A DNA stretch of 64,000 nt, from the NCBI RefSeq assembly GCF_011067135.1, contig NZ_JAAMOW010000010.1, positions 124,001 to 188,000 of the forward strand. The letters run 5' to 3'. Position numbers and translations under genes: made by a program. The notes beneath the pieces are model-generated. The model did not search any database. It had not been told where the DNA came from and saw only the letters and a program-made list of their open reading frames with translations. Positions within the stretch are counted from its first letter, which is position 1; every line of letters starts with the position of its first letter. This DNA comes from Solimonas terrae. Its GTDB lineage: Bacteria; Pseudomonadota; Gammaproteobacteria; Nevskiales; Nevskiaceae. Below, one piece after another: positions 1 through 8,944 of this stretch.

Positions 1-156
<156 letters not shown>

Positions 157-232
157 TTATCCCGTTGGCCTTCTGGCCTCGGGAACGCGATTTGCCGCTG
201 CGATGGCGGCGGTGCACATTCTCACATTCCAG

Positions 233-238
233 TAGAAT
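233..238 (+). promoter_or_regulatory. Possible -10 element for gatCAB
   Basis: TAGAAT matches the sigma-70 -10 consensus in 5 of 6 positions, about 108 bp upstream of gatC, in the mreB/gatC divergent spacer. No convincing -35 sits 16-18 bp upstream (the best reading is GGTGCA), so this is a weak call. Confidence 0.3.
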
Positions 239-345
239 TGTGCATCCGCACATCATAAACGATTCCCGGCGCCGCAAGGCTGCGGGAATGGCCTTTTCAG
301 CTTGGCCCGTCGGCCATGCCCACCACGTCGGAAACGCCGCAAGCG

Positions 346-633
346 ATGAGTCTGAGTCCAGAAAATATCAAGCAGGTCGCGCATCTGGCGCGCCTCGAAT
401 TGCCGGCCGACCGGATCGGCCCCTATGCCGAGCAGCTGTCGAACATCATGCAGCTGGTGGACCAGCTGTCGAACGCCGACACGCAAGGCGTGACGCCGAT
501 GGCGCATCCGCTGGCCATGCACCAGCGCCTGCGTCCGGACGCGGTCACCGAGTCCGACCGCCGCGAGGCCTTCCAGGCGATCGCGCCGGAGGTCGACGAG
601 GGCGTCTATCTGGTGCCCAAAGTCATCGAATAA
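346..633 (+). CDS. gatC: Asp-tRNA(Asn)/Glu-tRNA(Gln) amidotransferase subunit C
   Basis: GatC is the small scaffold subunit of the GatCAB complex, which converts mischarged Glu-tRNA(Gln) and/or Asp-tRNA(Asn) to the amidated forms. The 95-residue product starts [19 protein letters not shown], with the typical LARLEL helix, and ends with [11 protein letters not shown], the usual GatC C terminus that wraps around GatA. An in-frame ATG at 316 would add ten unconserved residues, so 346 is preferred. Neither start has a strong Shine-Dalgarno. It is the first gene of gatC-gatA-gatB, with 95 bp before gatA. Confidence 0.95.
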   Translation: MSLSPENIKQVAHLARLELPADRIGPYAEQLSNIMQLVDQLSNADTQGVTPMAHPLAMHQRLRPDAVTESDRREAFQAIAPEVDEGVYLVPKVIE

Positions 634-728
634 GCCCGACGGCCGTTCGCGGCTTGCGGCGGCCGCCGGCAAGAGCAGATCAGGCGCGGTCGTTCGCGCC
701 GTTCGCCGAAACAAGAGCTGGAACCCCA

Positions 729-2234
729 ATGCACACTCTGTCGATCAAAGAACTTTCCGAAGGCCTGCGAGCGAAGAAATTCTCGTCTCGCGAGCTGACC
801 GCGCATTTCCTCGGCCGCATCAAGGCGCACGATGGCGCGCTCAACAGCTTCATCACGGTCACCGACGAACGCGCGCTCAAGCAGGCCGACGCCGCCGATG
901 CGCGTCTGGCGCGCGGTGACGCCCAGCTGCTGACCGGCATCCCGCTCGCGCAGAAGGACATCTTCTGCACCCTGGGCGTGAAGACCAGCTGTGCGTCGAA
1001 GATGCTCGATTCGTTCATCTCGCCTTACGACGCCACCATCGTCCAGAAGCTGCATCTCGATGCCGGCATGGTCATGCTCGGCAAGTGCAACATGGACGAG
1101 TTCGCGATGGGTTCTTCGAACGAGACCAGCTGGTACGGTGCGGTCAAGAACCCCTGGGACACGGCGCGCGTACCGGGCGGCTCCAGCGGTGGCTCGGTCG
1201 CCGCGGTCGCCGCCGGTCTGGCGCCGATCGCCACGGCGACCGATACCGGCGGCTCGATCCGCCAGCCGGCCGCGCTGTGCGGCCTGACCGGCATCAAGCC
1301 GACCTACGGGCGGGTGTCGCGCTACGGCATGATCGCCTTCGCGTCCAGTCTCGACCAGGCCGGCGTGGTCGCGCGCTCGGCGGAAGACGCGGCACACGTG
1401 CTGCAGGCGATGTCCGGCTTCGATCCGCTGGACTCGACCAGCGTCGAACGGCCGGTCGATGATCTGGTCGGCGGCCTGAACGACTCGATCAAGGGCCTGA
1501 AGATCGGCCTGCCGAAGGAATATTTCGCCGAGGGCCTGGCGCCGAGTTCGCGCGAGAAGATCGAAGCGGCGATCAAGACACTGGAAGGACTGGGCGCGAT
1601 CATCAGCGAGATCTCGCTGCCGAATTCGCCGCTGTCGGTGCCGACCTACTACGTCGTCGCGCCGGCCGAGGCCAGTTCCAATCTCGCACGCTTCGACGGC
1701 GTGCGTTACGGCCATCGCGCCGAAGGTGTGAAGACGCTGGAACAGCTCTACAAGAAAAGCCGCGGCGAAGGCTTCGGCGCGGAAGTGCAGCGGCGCATCA
1801 TGATCGGCACCTACGTGCTCAGCCACGGCTACTACGATGCGTACTACCTGCAGGCGCAGAAGGTCCGCAAGCTGATCTACGAGGATTTCCGGCGCGCGTT
1901 CGACAGCGTCGATCTCGTGCTCGGGCCGACCGCGACCGACGTCGCGTTCCCGCTCGGCAGCAAGACCGACGATCCGGTCGCGATGTATCTGAACGACATC
2001 TACACGATCGCCGCCAACCTCGCCGGCATTCCGGCGATGTCGCTGAACTGCGGCTTCGTCGACGGCCCCTCGACGCAGCTCGGGACAGGCCCCTCGACGC
2101 AGCTCGGGACAGGCCTGCCGGTCGGCCTGCAGCTGATGGGCAACTTCTTCAGCGAGGCGAAGCTGCTGAACGTCGCGCATCAGTTCCAGCAGGTCACCGA
2201 TTTCCACAAGCAGATGCCCAAGGCATTCTCGTAA
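729..2234 (+). CDS. gatA: Asp-tRNA(Asn)/Glu-tRNA(Gln) amidotransferase subunit A
   Basis: GatA is the glutaminase subunit of GatCAB, releasing ammonia from glutamine for transfer to the mischarged tRNA. The 501-residue product is of the amidase-signature family. Visible elements are the catalytic lysine in [10 protein letters not shown] (about K76), the GGSSGGS loop (about 151-156) and [11 protein letters not shown] (Ser at about 176), which together hold the Ser-cisSer-Lys triad. Reading continues openly upstream to position 165, but homology begins at [10 protein letters not shown]. Near the C terminus (residues 446-461) the conserved GFVDG-LPVGLQ segment is split by two copies of GPSTQLGT, from a 24-bp tandem duplication. 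The frame is kept and the active-site motifs are intact, so the gene is probably functional. Confidence 0.95.
   Translation: MHTLSIKELSEGLRAKKFSSRELTAHFLGRIKAHDGALNSFITVTDERALKQADAADARLARGDAQLLTGIPLAQKDIFCTLGVKTSCASKMLDSFISPYDATIVQKLHLDAGMVMLGKCNMDEFAMGSSNETSWYGAVKNPWDTARVPGGSSGGSVAAVAAGLAPIATATDTGGSIRQPAALCGLTGIKPTYGRVSRYGMIAFASSLDQAGVVARSAEDAAHVLQAMSGFDPLDSTSVERPVDDLVGGLNDSIKGLKIGLPKEYFAEGLAPSSREKIEAAIKTLEGLGAIISEISLPNSPLSVPTYYVVAPAEASSNLARFDGVRYGHRAEGVKTLEQLYKKSRGEGFGAEVQRRIMIGTYVLSHGYYDAYYLQAQKVRKLIYEDFRRAFDSVDLVLGPTATDVAFPLGSKTDDPVAMYLNDIYTIAANLAGIPAMSLNCGFVDGPSTQLGTGPSTQLGTGLPVGLQLMGNFFSEAKLLNVAHQFQQVTDFHKQMPKAFS
2064..2111 (+). repeat. Two exact 24-bp tandem units inserted in gatA
   Basis: The 24-bp unit (GGCCCCTCGACG followed by CAGCTCGGGACA) occurs twice head to tail at 2064-2087 and 2088-2111. 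It encodes GPSTQLGT twice and lies exactly between the otherwise contiguous family residues FVDG and LPVGLQ. Because the length is a multiple of three, gatA stays open. Confidence 0.9.
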
Positions 2235-2246
2235 GGGCGCAACGAC

Positions 2247-3695
2247 ATGGCATACGACAGCTCAACCTGGGAAGTGGTGATCGGACTCGAAGTCCATTGC
2301 CAGCTCCGCACGCAGTCCAAGATCTTTTCCGGCGCCGCGACCGCGTACGGCGCTGCGCCGAACACGCAGGCCGATGGCGTCACGCTCGGCATGCCTGGCG
2401 TATTGCCGGTGCTGAACCAGACCGCGCTCGAATACGCGGTCAAGTTCGGCCTGTCGGTCGACGCCAAGATCGCCGAGCGCTGCGTGTTTGCACGCAAGCA
2501 CTACTTTTATCCCGATCTGCCGAAGGGTTATCAGATCTCGCAGTACGAACTGCCGATCGTCTACGAAGGCCATCTCGATATCGAAGTCGATGGCAAGGTC
2601 AAGCGCATCGGCATCACGCGTGCGCACATGGAAGAGGACGCCGGCAAGTCCATGCACGAAGGTCATGTCGGCCAGTCCGGGATCGACCTCAATCGCGCCG
2701 GCACGCCGCTGATCGAGATCGTCTCCGAGCCCGACATCCGCTCGGCGGCCGAGGCGGTCGCGTACCTGAAGAAGCTGCACCAGCTCGTCGTCTACCTCGG
2801 CGTCTGTGACGGCAACATGCAGGAAGGCAGCTTCCGCTGCGACGCCAACGTGTCCGTGCGCAAGCACGGCGCCGAGAAGTTCGGCACGCGGACCGAAACC
2901 AAGAACGTCAATTCGTTCCGCTATGTCGAAAAAGCGATCGAATTCGAGATCGAGCGGCAGATCGACGTCATCGAAGCCGGCGGCAAGATCGTCCAGGAAA
3001 CGCGTCTGTTCGATCCGGGCACCGGCGAGACGCGCTCGATGCGCACCAAGGAAGACGCCAACGACTATCGCTACTTCCCGGATCCGGACCTGCTGCCGGT
3101 GGTGGTCACGAGTGACGAGATCGAGCGCATCCGCGGCACGATGCCGGAGCTGCCGGAAGCCAAGAAGGCGCGCTTCGTCGAGCAGTACAAGCTGCCGGTC
3201 TACGACGCCGGCGTGCTGACCGCCGAGCAGGCGCTTGCCGATTTCTATGAATCGGTCGTTGCCGAATCGAAGGGCGATCCGAAGATCGCCGCGAACTGGG
3301 TGATCGGCGATCTGCTCGGCGGTCTCAACAAGGCCGGCAAGACCATCGCCGAGTCGCCGGTCGATGCCGTGCAGCTGGCCGGTCTGATCGCGCGCATCGC
3401 CGACAAGACCATCTCCGGCAAGATCGCGAAGGACGTGTTCGAGGCGATGATGGCCGGCGAGGGCAATGCCGACGAAATCATCAAGGCCAGGGGCCTGGTG
3501 CAGATCACCGACGAGTCGGCGATCATCAAAGCGATCGAGGACGTGATGGCAAAGAACCCCGGCCAGCTCGCAGAGTACCGGGCCGGCAAGGACAAGCTGT
3601 TCGGTTTCTTTGTCGGCCAGACCATGCGCGCGACGCAGGGCAAGGCCAATCCGGATGCCCTGAACCGGCTGCTGAAAGAGAAGCTGGCAGGCTGA
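2247..3695 (+). CDS. gatB: Asp-tRNA(Asn)/Glu-tRNA(Gln) amidotransferase subunit B
   Basis: GatB is the tRNA-binding kinase/amidotransferase subunit that phosphorylates the misacylated carboxylate and accepts the ammonia made by GatA. The 482-residue product has the typical opening [13 protein letters not shown], the metal/ATP cradle segments [14 protein letters not shown]-like ([19 protein letters not shown]), GKSMHEG and RNSF-type [14 protein letters not shown], and a C-terminal YqeY-like tail ending near [10 protein letters not shown]. The length is normal for the family. It starts 12 bp after gatA and closes the gatCAB operon. No terminator with a T-run is visible after it. Confidence 0.96.
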   Translation: MAYDSSTWEVVIGLEVHCQLRTQSKIFSGAATAYGAAPNTQADGVTLGMPGVLPVLNQTALEYAVKFGLSVDAKIAERCVFARKHYFYPDLPKGYQISQYELPIVYEGHLDIEVDGKVKRIGITRAHMEEDAGKSMHEGHVGQSGIDLNRAGTPLIEIVSEPDIRSAAEAVAYLKKLHQLVVYLGVCDGNMQEGSFRCDANVSVRKHGAEKFGTRTETKNVNSFRYVEKAIEFEIERQIDVIEAGGKIVQETRLFDPGTGETRSMRTKEDANDYRYFPDPDLLPVVVTSDEIERIRGTMPELPEAKKARFVEQYKLPVYDAGVLTAEQALADFYESVVAESKGDPKIAANWVIGDLLGGLNKAGKTIAESPVDAVQLAGLIARIADKTISGKIAKDVFEAMMAGEGNADEIIKARGLVQITDESAIIKAIEDVMAKNPGQLAEYRAGKDKLFGFFVGQTMRATQGKANPDALNRLLKEKLAG

Positions 3696-3923
3696 AACGC
3701 CGGACAAGCGACTGCGCTCGGCATCCCGCGTGCAGGCGGTGCTCGCAATGCTCGCGTACGGAAGTACGCTGATGTTCGGCTCAAGCCGGACTGGCATTGA
3801 GTCAGTCAGCCCCGAGGGCCGAACATTGCCGTGCTCCGTCCTCGCGTGGACTGCCTTCGCTCGCTACGCTTCTCCGACATTCCAGAATATTGAATTGTCT
3901 GATGCCGACACGATATTGAGCCG
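3696..3923. repeat. gatB-hslO spacer with several hairpins
   Basis: This 228-bp spacer has no plausible gene. It contains a perfect 6-bp stem GCGTAC-GGAA-GTACGC (3754-3769) and a 9-bp inverted repeat ATGTTCGGC (3772-3780) / GCCGAACAT (3818-3826). Neither hairpin is followed by a T-run, so it looks like a palindromic intergenic repeat and not a simple terminator. A weak TTGAAT / GATATT promoter-like pair lies just before hslO. Confidence 0.5.
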
Positions 3924-4814
3924 ATGAACAACCGACTGACCGAATTCCTGTTGCCCGATCTCGGCGTGCGCGGCGCGATCGTCGAGTACGAAGCCGGCGT
4001 CGATACGATGCTCGGTTCGCGGCCGTACCCGGCCGACGTGCGCAAGCTGCTCGCGCAGGCGGTCGCGGCGATGCCGCTGCTCGCCGCGCACACCAAACTC
4101 GAGGGACGCATCAGCCTGCAGTTCCAGCACAGCGAAGGGCCGGTGCAGCTGCTGATCGCGCAGGTCGAGAGCGCGCAAGGTGTCGATGCCGGCATGCGCG
4201 TGCGCGGCATGGCCAAGGCCGAAGCCGATGCGCAGGGTGATTTTGCTGCGCTGATGCAGGGCGGCCAGTTCGGCCTGCTGATCGAGCCGGAACGCGGCGG
4301 CCAGAACTATCAGGCGATTGTCGCGATCGAAGGCCAGCATCTGGCCGATGCGATGGAATTCTATTTCGCGCAGTCCGAGCAGCTGCCGTCGCTGCTGCGA
4401 CTGGCCTACGACGGTACGCATATCCGCGGCCTGATGCTGCAGCGCCTGCCGCTCGGCGAGAAGAACAGCAGCGAAGATCACTGGCAACACGTCAGCGTAC
4501 TGTTCAACACCTTGCAGGAAGCCGAGCTGGCCGAGACGCCGGGGCTGACGATCCTGCGGCGCCTGTTCCACGAGGACGATGTCCGCGTCTTCGATCCGCA
4601 ACCGGTACATCTGGCCTGCCGCTGCTCGCGCGAGGGCATCGGCGCGATGCTGCGGTCGCTGGGCGAAGCGGAAGTCGAGGATCACCTGCAGGAACACGGC
4701 AAGTTCGACGTCACCTGCGAGTTCTGCGGCCGCGAGTATTCGTTCAGCGCCAGCGACGCCCGCCAGCTGTTCGTACCGGCCAACAGCCAGCCGTCGAACG
4801 ACACCCGGCATTGA
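3924..4814 (+). CDS. hslO: Redox-regulated holdase chaperone Hsp33
   Basis: Hsp33 is a cytosolic chaperone activated by oxidation, protecting unfolding proteins during oxidative and heat stress. The 296-residue product has the N-terminal Hsp33 core (RGAIVEYEAGVDTML at about 16-30) and the diagnostic C-terminal zinc/redox switch: C232-X-C234 in ACRCSREG and C265-XX-C268 in VTCEFCGREY. Length is normal. The upstream sequence has no clear Shine-Dalgarno. It stands alone between gatB and the glycosyltransferase gene. Confidence 0.95.
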   Translation: MNNRLTEFLLPDLGVRGAIVEYEAGVDTMLGSRPYPADVRKLLAQAVAAMPLLAAHTKLEGRISLQFQHSEGPVQLLIAQVESAQGVDAGMRVRGMAKAEADAQGDFAALMQGGQFGLLIEPERGGQNYQAIVAIEGQHLADAMEFYFAQSEQLPSLLRLAYDGTHIRGLMLQRLPLGEKNSSEDHWQHVSVLFNTLQEAELAETPGLTILRRLFHEDDVRVFDPQPVHLACRCSREGIGAMLRSLGEAEVEDHLQEHGKFDVTCEFCGREYSFSASDARQLFVPANSQPSNDTRH

Positions 4815-4899
4815 GCGGCACCGCGCCAGGGCGTCGGCGCGGCGTGTGCGCACGGCGCCGGGCGCGTGGCGGCAAGGACCGGCAGGCGGACTTCAAGCG

Positions 4900-5610
4900 A
4901 TGCTGACATTCGTCATCAATCTGCCGGGAAGTGTCGAACGCCGCGCGACGATGGACCGGCAGCTGGCCGGACTCGGGCTCGAGGTCGAGTTTGTCGACGC
5001 GCTGGACGGTCGACGGCTGGATCGCCGTGAGCATCCGACCGCATCCGGTCTGCTCGATGCGGAACTCGGTTGTTACCTGAGTCACCTCGCGGTCTGGCGG
5101 CGCCTGATCGCTTCCGGCCGGGATTGCGCGATCGTGCTCGAGGACGACGCCGTTGTCGCGCCCGATCTGGCCGCGCAATGCGCGGAATTTTCCGGTTTGC
5201 CCGAGCGACCGGACATGGTGCGGATTTCCAGCGTCAAGCAGCCGGCCGGCATCGAGATCCGCAAGCTGGCGTCCGGCCGCCGCGTCCTGCTGCCGACCGA
5301 GCATCCCAGCGGTTGCCAGGGATACTGGCTGACGCGGGACGGCGCACGAAAGTTCCTCGATTGCCTGTCGAGACCGCGCATCGCGATCGACTGCGCGCTC
5401 GATCGATACTGGCGATACGGCCTTCGCGTGTTTCTGCTCGACCCGCCGGCGGTACGCGAGCGGTCCGGTATTGCCAGCACCATCGGCGAGCGCTCGCGCA
5501 ATCACCGCCGGAACCGGATCGCCCGCAAATTCGAGAAGTGGCAACGTCACTTCGCGGTGCGGCGAATCCTCGCCCGTCTTCGCCGCAGGCCCCAGGCGGC
5601 GCCCCGCTGA
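4900..5610 (+). CDS. Glycosyltransferase family 25 protein
   Basis: A 236-residue protein of the GT25 (LPS/LOS-type galactosyl- or glucosyltransferase) family, likely acting on lipooligosaccharide or another cell-surface glycan at the inner membrane. It begins with the family signature FVINLPGSVERRATMDRQL, followed by DALDGR, ELGCYLSHLAVWRRL and IVLEDDAVV (the acidic metal-binding motif at about 88). The reading frame is open upstream to 4579 because it overlaps hslO, but homology begins at MLTFVINL. The C terminus is strongly basic, with many Arg. Donor and acceptor cannot be read from sequence. Confidence 0.82.
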   Translation: MLTFVINLPGSVERRATMDRQLAGLGLEVEFVDALDGRRLDRREHPTASGLLDAELGCYLSHLAVWRRLIASGRDCAIVLEDDAVVAPDLAAQCAEFSGLPERPDMVRISSVKQPAGIEIRKLASGRRVLLPTEHPSGCQGYWLTRDGARKFLDCLSRPRIAIDCALDRYWRYGLRVFLLDPPAVRERSGIASTIGERSRNHRRNRIARKFEKWQRHFAVRRILARLRRRPQAAPR

Positions 5611-5771
5611 GGGTGGGCGCCACGGCGCCTGCGATACGTCCGGCGAGGTGCGCCTGACGGCGGCGACCGATCGGCATCGTGCCACATGCGCCGCCGCGAG
5701 ACTTGGTCGGTGGCGGCTGATCCGGGCTAAGCTGGCCGGCCCTGCCACCCGCCGTTGCGCCACGCCGTTCC

Positions 5772-6233
5772 ATGATCATTCCCCGCTATCGTGTCGACGT
5801 CTCCCGCATTCCGCAGTCCGGCAGGGGCTTGTTCGTCGAGGAGCCGGTGCGGCGCGGCGCGGTGATCGTTGCGCCGGACAAGGTCCATACCGTGTGGACC
5901 GAGGCGCAGCTGCGCCAGTATCCGGACGATTCGATCGAGGTCGAGTCCAGCGTGCGCTGGTTCGAGGACCGGTTCTCGCTGACGCCGGAGTGGAGCGACG
6001 AGTGCTACGTCAATCACAGCTTCGCGCCGACCGCGCTGTGGCATCTCGGCTTCATCTTCGCCTTGCACGATCTGACGGCCGGCGACGAAGTGACGATGGA
6101 CTATCGTCACGTGATCGGTGACGGCGAGCGCATGCCGTTCGCCGACAGCGTGAGCGGGCGCGAGATTGTCGGTCTGCCGTGGCGCGAGGCGCTGGCCGGC
6201 AGCAGTCGGCAGCTGCTCGAACTGCTGGGCTGA
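5772..6233 (+). CDS. SET domain-containing protein
   Basis: A 153-residue stand-alone SET-domain protein. SET domains transfer methyl groups from S-adenosylmethionine to lysine side chains; bacterial versions have mostly unknown targets. The N-terminal SGRGLFVEEPVRRG matches the SET opening, and NHSFAPTA followed by DLTAGDEVTMDY matches the NHS...GEEL-x-xDY catalytic pseudoknot. There is no extra domain and no signal peptide. It precedes the DUF1295/Cfa genes on the same strand with an 87-bp gap, so it may be the first gene of that operon. Substrate unknown. Confidence 0.75.
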   Translation: MIIPRYRVDVSRIPQSGRGLFVEEPVRRGAVIVAPDKVHTVWTEAQLRQYPDDSIEVESSVRWFEDRFSLTPEWSDECYVNHSFAPTALWHLGFIFALHDLTAGDEVTMDYRHVIGDGERMPFADSVSGREIVGLPWREALAGSSRQLLELLG

Positions 6234-6320
6234 GCACGACCACGGTCGCGCCGTCCGGCCGAAACGGGATTCCGGGCCGTTGGCATCCGCATCGGCGGCT
6301 GCTGCGTATAGGAGCAGACG

Positions 6321-7121
6321 ATGAATGTCCTTGACGCCTTTCTGCTGACCGTCGTGATCGTGATCGCCGCCAAAACGGTGGCCTGGCTGCTGCAATGGCG
6401 CAGCGGCAATGCCGGCGTCGTCGATGCGATCTGGTCGTGGACGCTGGGCGGGCTCGCCGTCGTCTACGCGCTGGCCGGCGACGCACCCGCCGCGCTGCGT
6501 GGCCTGCTCGCGATGATGGGCGGACTCTGGGGCCTGCGCCTGGGAAGCTACATCTGGCGGCGCAACGCCGGCCGACCGGAGGACTTCCGCTACCGGAAAT
6601 TCCGCGAAGCGTGGGGCGGCAGGGCCAACGTCAACATGTTCTGGTTCTTCCAGTTCCAGAACATTTTCACGCTGGCGCTGTCGGCCTCGGCTTTCCTGCC
6701 GGTGGCGTACCGGGATGACCTGCCGTCCGTGCCGGCGCTCGTCGCGGCCCTCGCGATCTGGCTGGTTTCGGTCGGCGGCGAAAGCCTTGCCGATCGGCAG
6801 ATGAAGGCCTTTCGCGCCGATCCGGCCAACCGCGGCAAGGTCTGCCGCGATGGGCTCTGGGGCTGGTCGCGCCATCCGAACTATTTCTTCGAATGCGTGC
6901 ACTGGCTCGCCTATGTGCCGCTGGCGATCGGCGCGGCCTGGGGTGGGCTCAGCCTGGTTGCGCCGCTGGTGATGGCGTTCCTGCTGATGAAGCTGTCGGG
7001 CGTGCCGCTGCTCGAAGCCGAGATGATTCGCCGCAAGCCTGGCTACGCCGACTACGTGCGCACCACCAGCGCGCTGTTGCCGCTGCCGGCCAGGCGTTCT
7101 TCCACCGCTGTTCAAGACTGA
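6321..7121 (+). CDS. DUF1295 membrane protein (steroid 5-alpha-reductase-like)
   Basis: A 266-residue polytopic inner-membrane protein of the DUF1295 family, related to steroid 5-alpha-reductases and isoprenylcysteine methyltransferases. The C-terminal signature is clear: GLWGWSRHPNYFFE, then EAEMIRRKPGYADYVRTTSALLP. Several hydrophobic segments precede it. A good Shine-Dalgarno (AGGAG) lies 7 bp before the ATG. It is followed 12 bp later by a Cfa-like methyltransferase, a pairing common in proteobacterial lipid-modification operons, so a role in membrane fatty-acid modification is likely; the reaction is not known. Confidence 0.85.
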   Translation: MNVLDAFLLTVVIVIAAKTVAWLLQWRSGNAGVVDAIWSWTLGGLAVVYALAGDAPAALRGLLAMMGGLWGLRLGSYIWRRNAGRPEDFRYRKFREAWGGRANVNMFWFFQFQNIFTLALSASAFLPVAYRDDLPSVPALVAALAIWLVSVGGESLADRQMKAFRADPANRGKVCRDGLWGWSRHPNYFFECVHWLAYVPLAIGAAWGGLSLVAPLVMAFLLMKLSGVPLLEAEMIRRKPGYADYVRTTSALLPLPARRSSTAVQD

Positions 7122-7133
7122 GTCCGGCCCTGC

Positions 7134-8195
7134 ATGAGTGTCATCGATTGGTGTGAGCGCGGTTTGATTCCCGACGTGGCGGCACGTTTCGGCATGCGCA
7201 GGCTGATGGCCAGGCGGCTGGTCGACGAGGCGGCCGGCAATGGCGAACGTCGCGCCGAACGTTTCGACCGCTTTCTTGCCGAGCTGCGCGCCAGCCCGAT
7301 CGCGATCGAAACCGGCGCGGCCAACGAGCAGCACTACGAGGTGCCGGCCGAATTCTTCCATCTGCATCTCGGCCCGCGCCTCAAATATTCGTGCTGCCTG
7401 TACCCCGGCGGCCACGAGACCCTGGCGGAAGCCGAGGAGCAGATGTTCCGCCTGTACGCCGTGCGCGCCGGGCTGGTCGATGGTCAGTCCCTGCTCGATC
7501 TCGGCTGTGGCTGGGGTTCGCTGTCGCTGTGGCTGGCCGAGCGCTACCCGAACTCGCGCGTCGTCGGCCTGTCGAACTCGCATGGCCAGCGCGACTACAT
7601 CATGGCGCGCGCCGCGGAGCGCGGCTTGCGCAACCTGACGATCCTGACCGGCAACATCGTCGACTTCGAGATGCCGACAACGCAGCTTGCGGGCGGTTTC
7701 GATCGCGTGCTGTCGATCGAAATGTTCGAGCACATGAAGAACTACGCCCTGCTGTTTGCCAAGGTCGCGCGCTGGCTCAGGCCGGAAGGCCGTCTGTTCG
7801 TGCACGTGTTCGCGCACAAGCTGCTGGCCTATCACTTCGAGTCGCAGGACGAGAGCGACTGGATGAGCCGCTATTTCTTCACCGGCGGGACGATGCCCAG
7901 CGAGCATCTGTTCGCGCACTTCCAGGATGATCTGAAGCTCGAAGCGCAGTGGTGGGTCAATGGCCGGCACTACGAGAAGACCTCGAATCACTGGCTCGCC
8001 GGCATGGACGCCCGGCGCGACGAGATCATGCCGGTGTTCCGCAGGGCATACGGCGATGCGGACGCCAGAATCTGGTTCCAGCGCTGGCGCATGTTCTACA
8101 TGGCCGTCGCGGAGCTGTTCGGTTATGCGCGAGGTGAAGAATGGGGCGTCGCGCATTTTCTTTTTTCGCCGCGCCGGTCTGGCGGCACGTCATGA
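7134..8195 (+). CDS. Cyclopropane-fatty-acyl-phospholipid synthase family methyltransferase
   Basis: A 353-residue SAM-dependent methyltransferase of the Cfa/CfaB class, which modifies unsaturated acyl chains of membrane phospholipids. Visible are NEQHYEVPAEFF (about 64-75), the lipid-pocket KYSCCLYP, SAM motif I LLDLGCGWGS (120-129) and the FDRVLSIEMFEHMKNY segment. It lacks the long N-terminal extension of E. coli Cfa, so it may be a Cfa paralogue with a different product. It overlaps the next gene by 4 bp (ATGA), showing translational coupling. Confidence 0.88.
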   Translation: MSVIDWCERGLIPDVAARFGMRRLMARRLVDEAAGNGERRAERFDRFLAELRASPIAIETGAANEQHYEVPAEFFHLHLGPRLKYSCCLYPGGHETLAEAEEQMFRLYAVRAGLVDGQSLLDLGCGWGSLSLWLAERYPNSRVVGLSNSHGQRDYIMARAAERGLRNLTILTGNIVDFEMPTTQLAGGFDRVLSIEMFEHMKNYALLFAKVARWLRPEGRLFVHVFAHKLLAYHFESQDESDWMSRYFFTGGTMPSEHLFAHFQDDLKLEAQWWVNGRHYEKTSNHWLAGMDARRDEIMPVFRRAYGDADARIWFQRWRMFYMAVAELFGYARGEEWGVAHFLFSPRRSGGTS

Positions 8196-8944
8196 AGTCT
8201 CTTGTCTTCGCGCTGATGTTCGCAGGCCTGGCCTGGAGCGGTGTCGCATCGGCGGAGACCTTTGCGTTCTACGGTTATGCCTACGATCTGAAGACCGGCC
8301 GCTACCTGTACACGGAAGTCCATCATCAGAACATCGTGGGCGAGCACTGGCTGGGCGGCACGATCCGCTACTACGCGCCGGACGGCCGACTGATCGGTGA
8401 CAAGACCCTGGACTTCAGCGCCGATCCATTCATTCCGGTCTATCGCTTCGACATGAAGACCGACGGCTATCACGAGGCGATCACGGCGGTCGATGCCGAT
8501 CACGTGATGATGGAAAAGCGCAGTTCGACGAAGGACAAGCTCGAACGCAAGACCATCGATCACGTGATGCCGATGACGGCGGACTCCGGCTTCCATTCGT
8601 TCCTGCGCGCACACTTCGCCGAGCTGATGAGCGGCAAGACCGTGAGCTTCACGCTGGCAGTCGCCGGCAATCTCGACGCCTACCACTTCCGCGCCAGACG
8701 CATCGCCGACACGACGTTCGAGGGTCGGCCGGCAGTGCGTTTCCGCGTCGAACCCGATTCGCTGCTGCGCTGGTTCGTCGATCCTCTTGAAGTGACCTAC
8801 GACCCGAAGCAGGAAAAACTGCTCGAATACCGCGGGCTCGCCAATGTTCCGGATCCGGCGAGCGGCAAGCCCTACGTTGCGCGCATCGCGTACTATTCCC
8901 AGCCACCGAAGGACGCTCCCGAACTTCCACCGCTGGATCCGTAA
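8192..8944 (+). CDS. Secreted protein of unknown function in the Cfa operon
   Basis: A 250-residue protein with an N-terminal signal peptide (MKSLVFALMFAGLAWSGVASA, cleavage near residue 20) and no membrane anchor, so periplasmic or outer-membrane associated. I do not recognise the family. The mature part is rich in beta-strand-like segments and basic and aromatic residues (FYGYAYDLKTGRYLYTEVH, DHVMPMTADSGFHSFLR). The start at 8192 is chosen over 8141 because it gives a clean signal peptide and overlaps the Cfa stop as ATGA. It also overlaps the next start by one base (TAATG), so the three genes are co-translated; a role in membrane-lipid handling is inferred only from that context. Confidence 0.75.
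   Translation: MKSLVFALMFAGLAWSGVASAETFAFYGYAYDLKTGRYLYTEVHHQNIVGEHWLGGTIRYYAPDGRLIGDKTLDFSADPFIPVYRFDMKTDGYHEAITAVDADHVMMEKRSSTKDKLERKTIDHVMPMTADSGFHSFLRAHFAELMSGKTVSFTLAVAGNLDAYHFRARRIADTTFEGRPAVRFRVEPDSLLRWFVDPLEVTYDPKQEKLLEYRGLANVPDPASGKPYVARIAYYSQPPKDAPELPPLDP

Noticed and set aside
165-728. N-terminal extension of gatA
   Set aside because: It overlaps gatC in another frame, and GatA homology starts at [10 protein letters not shown] (729).
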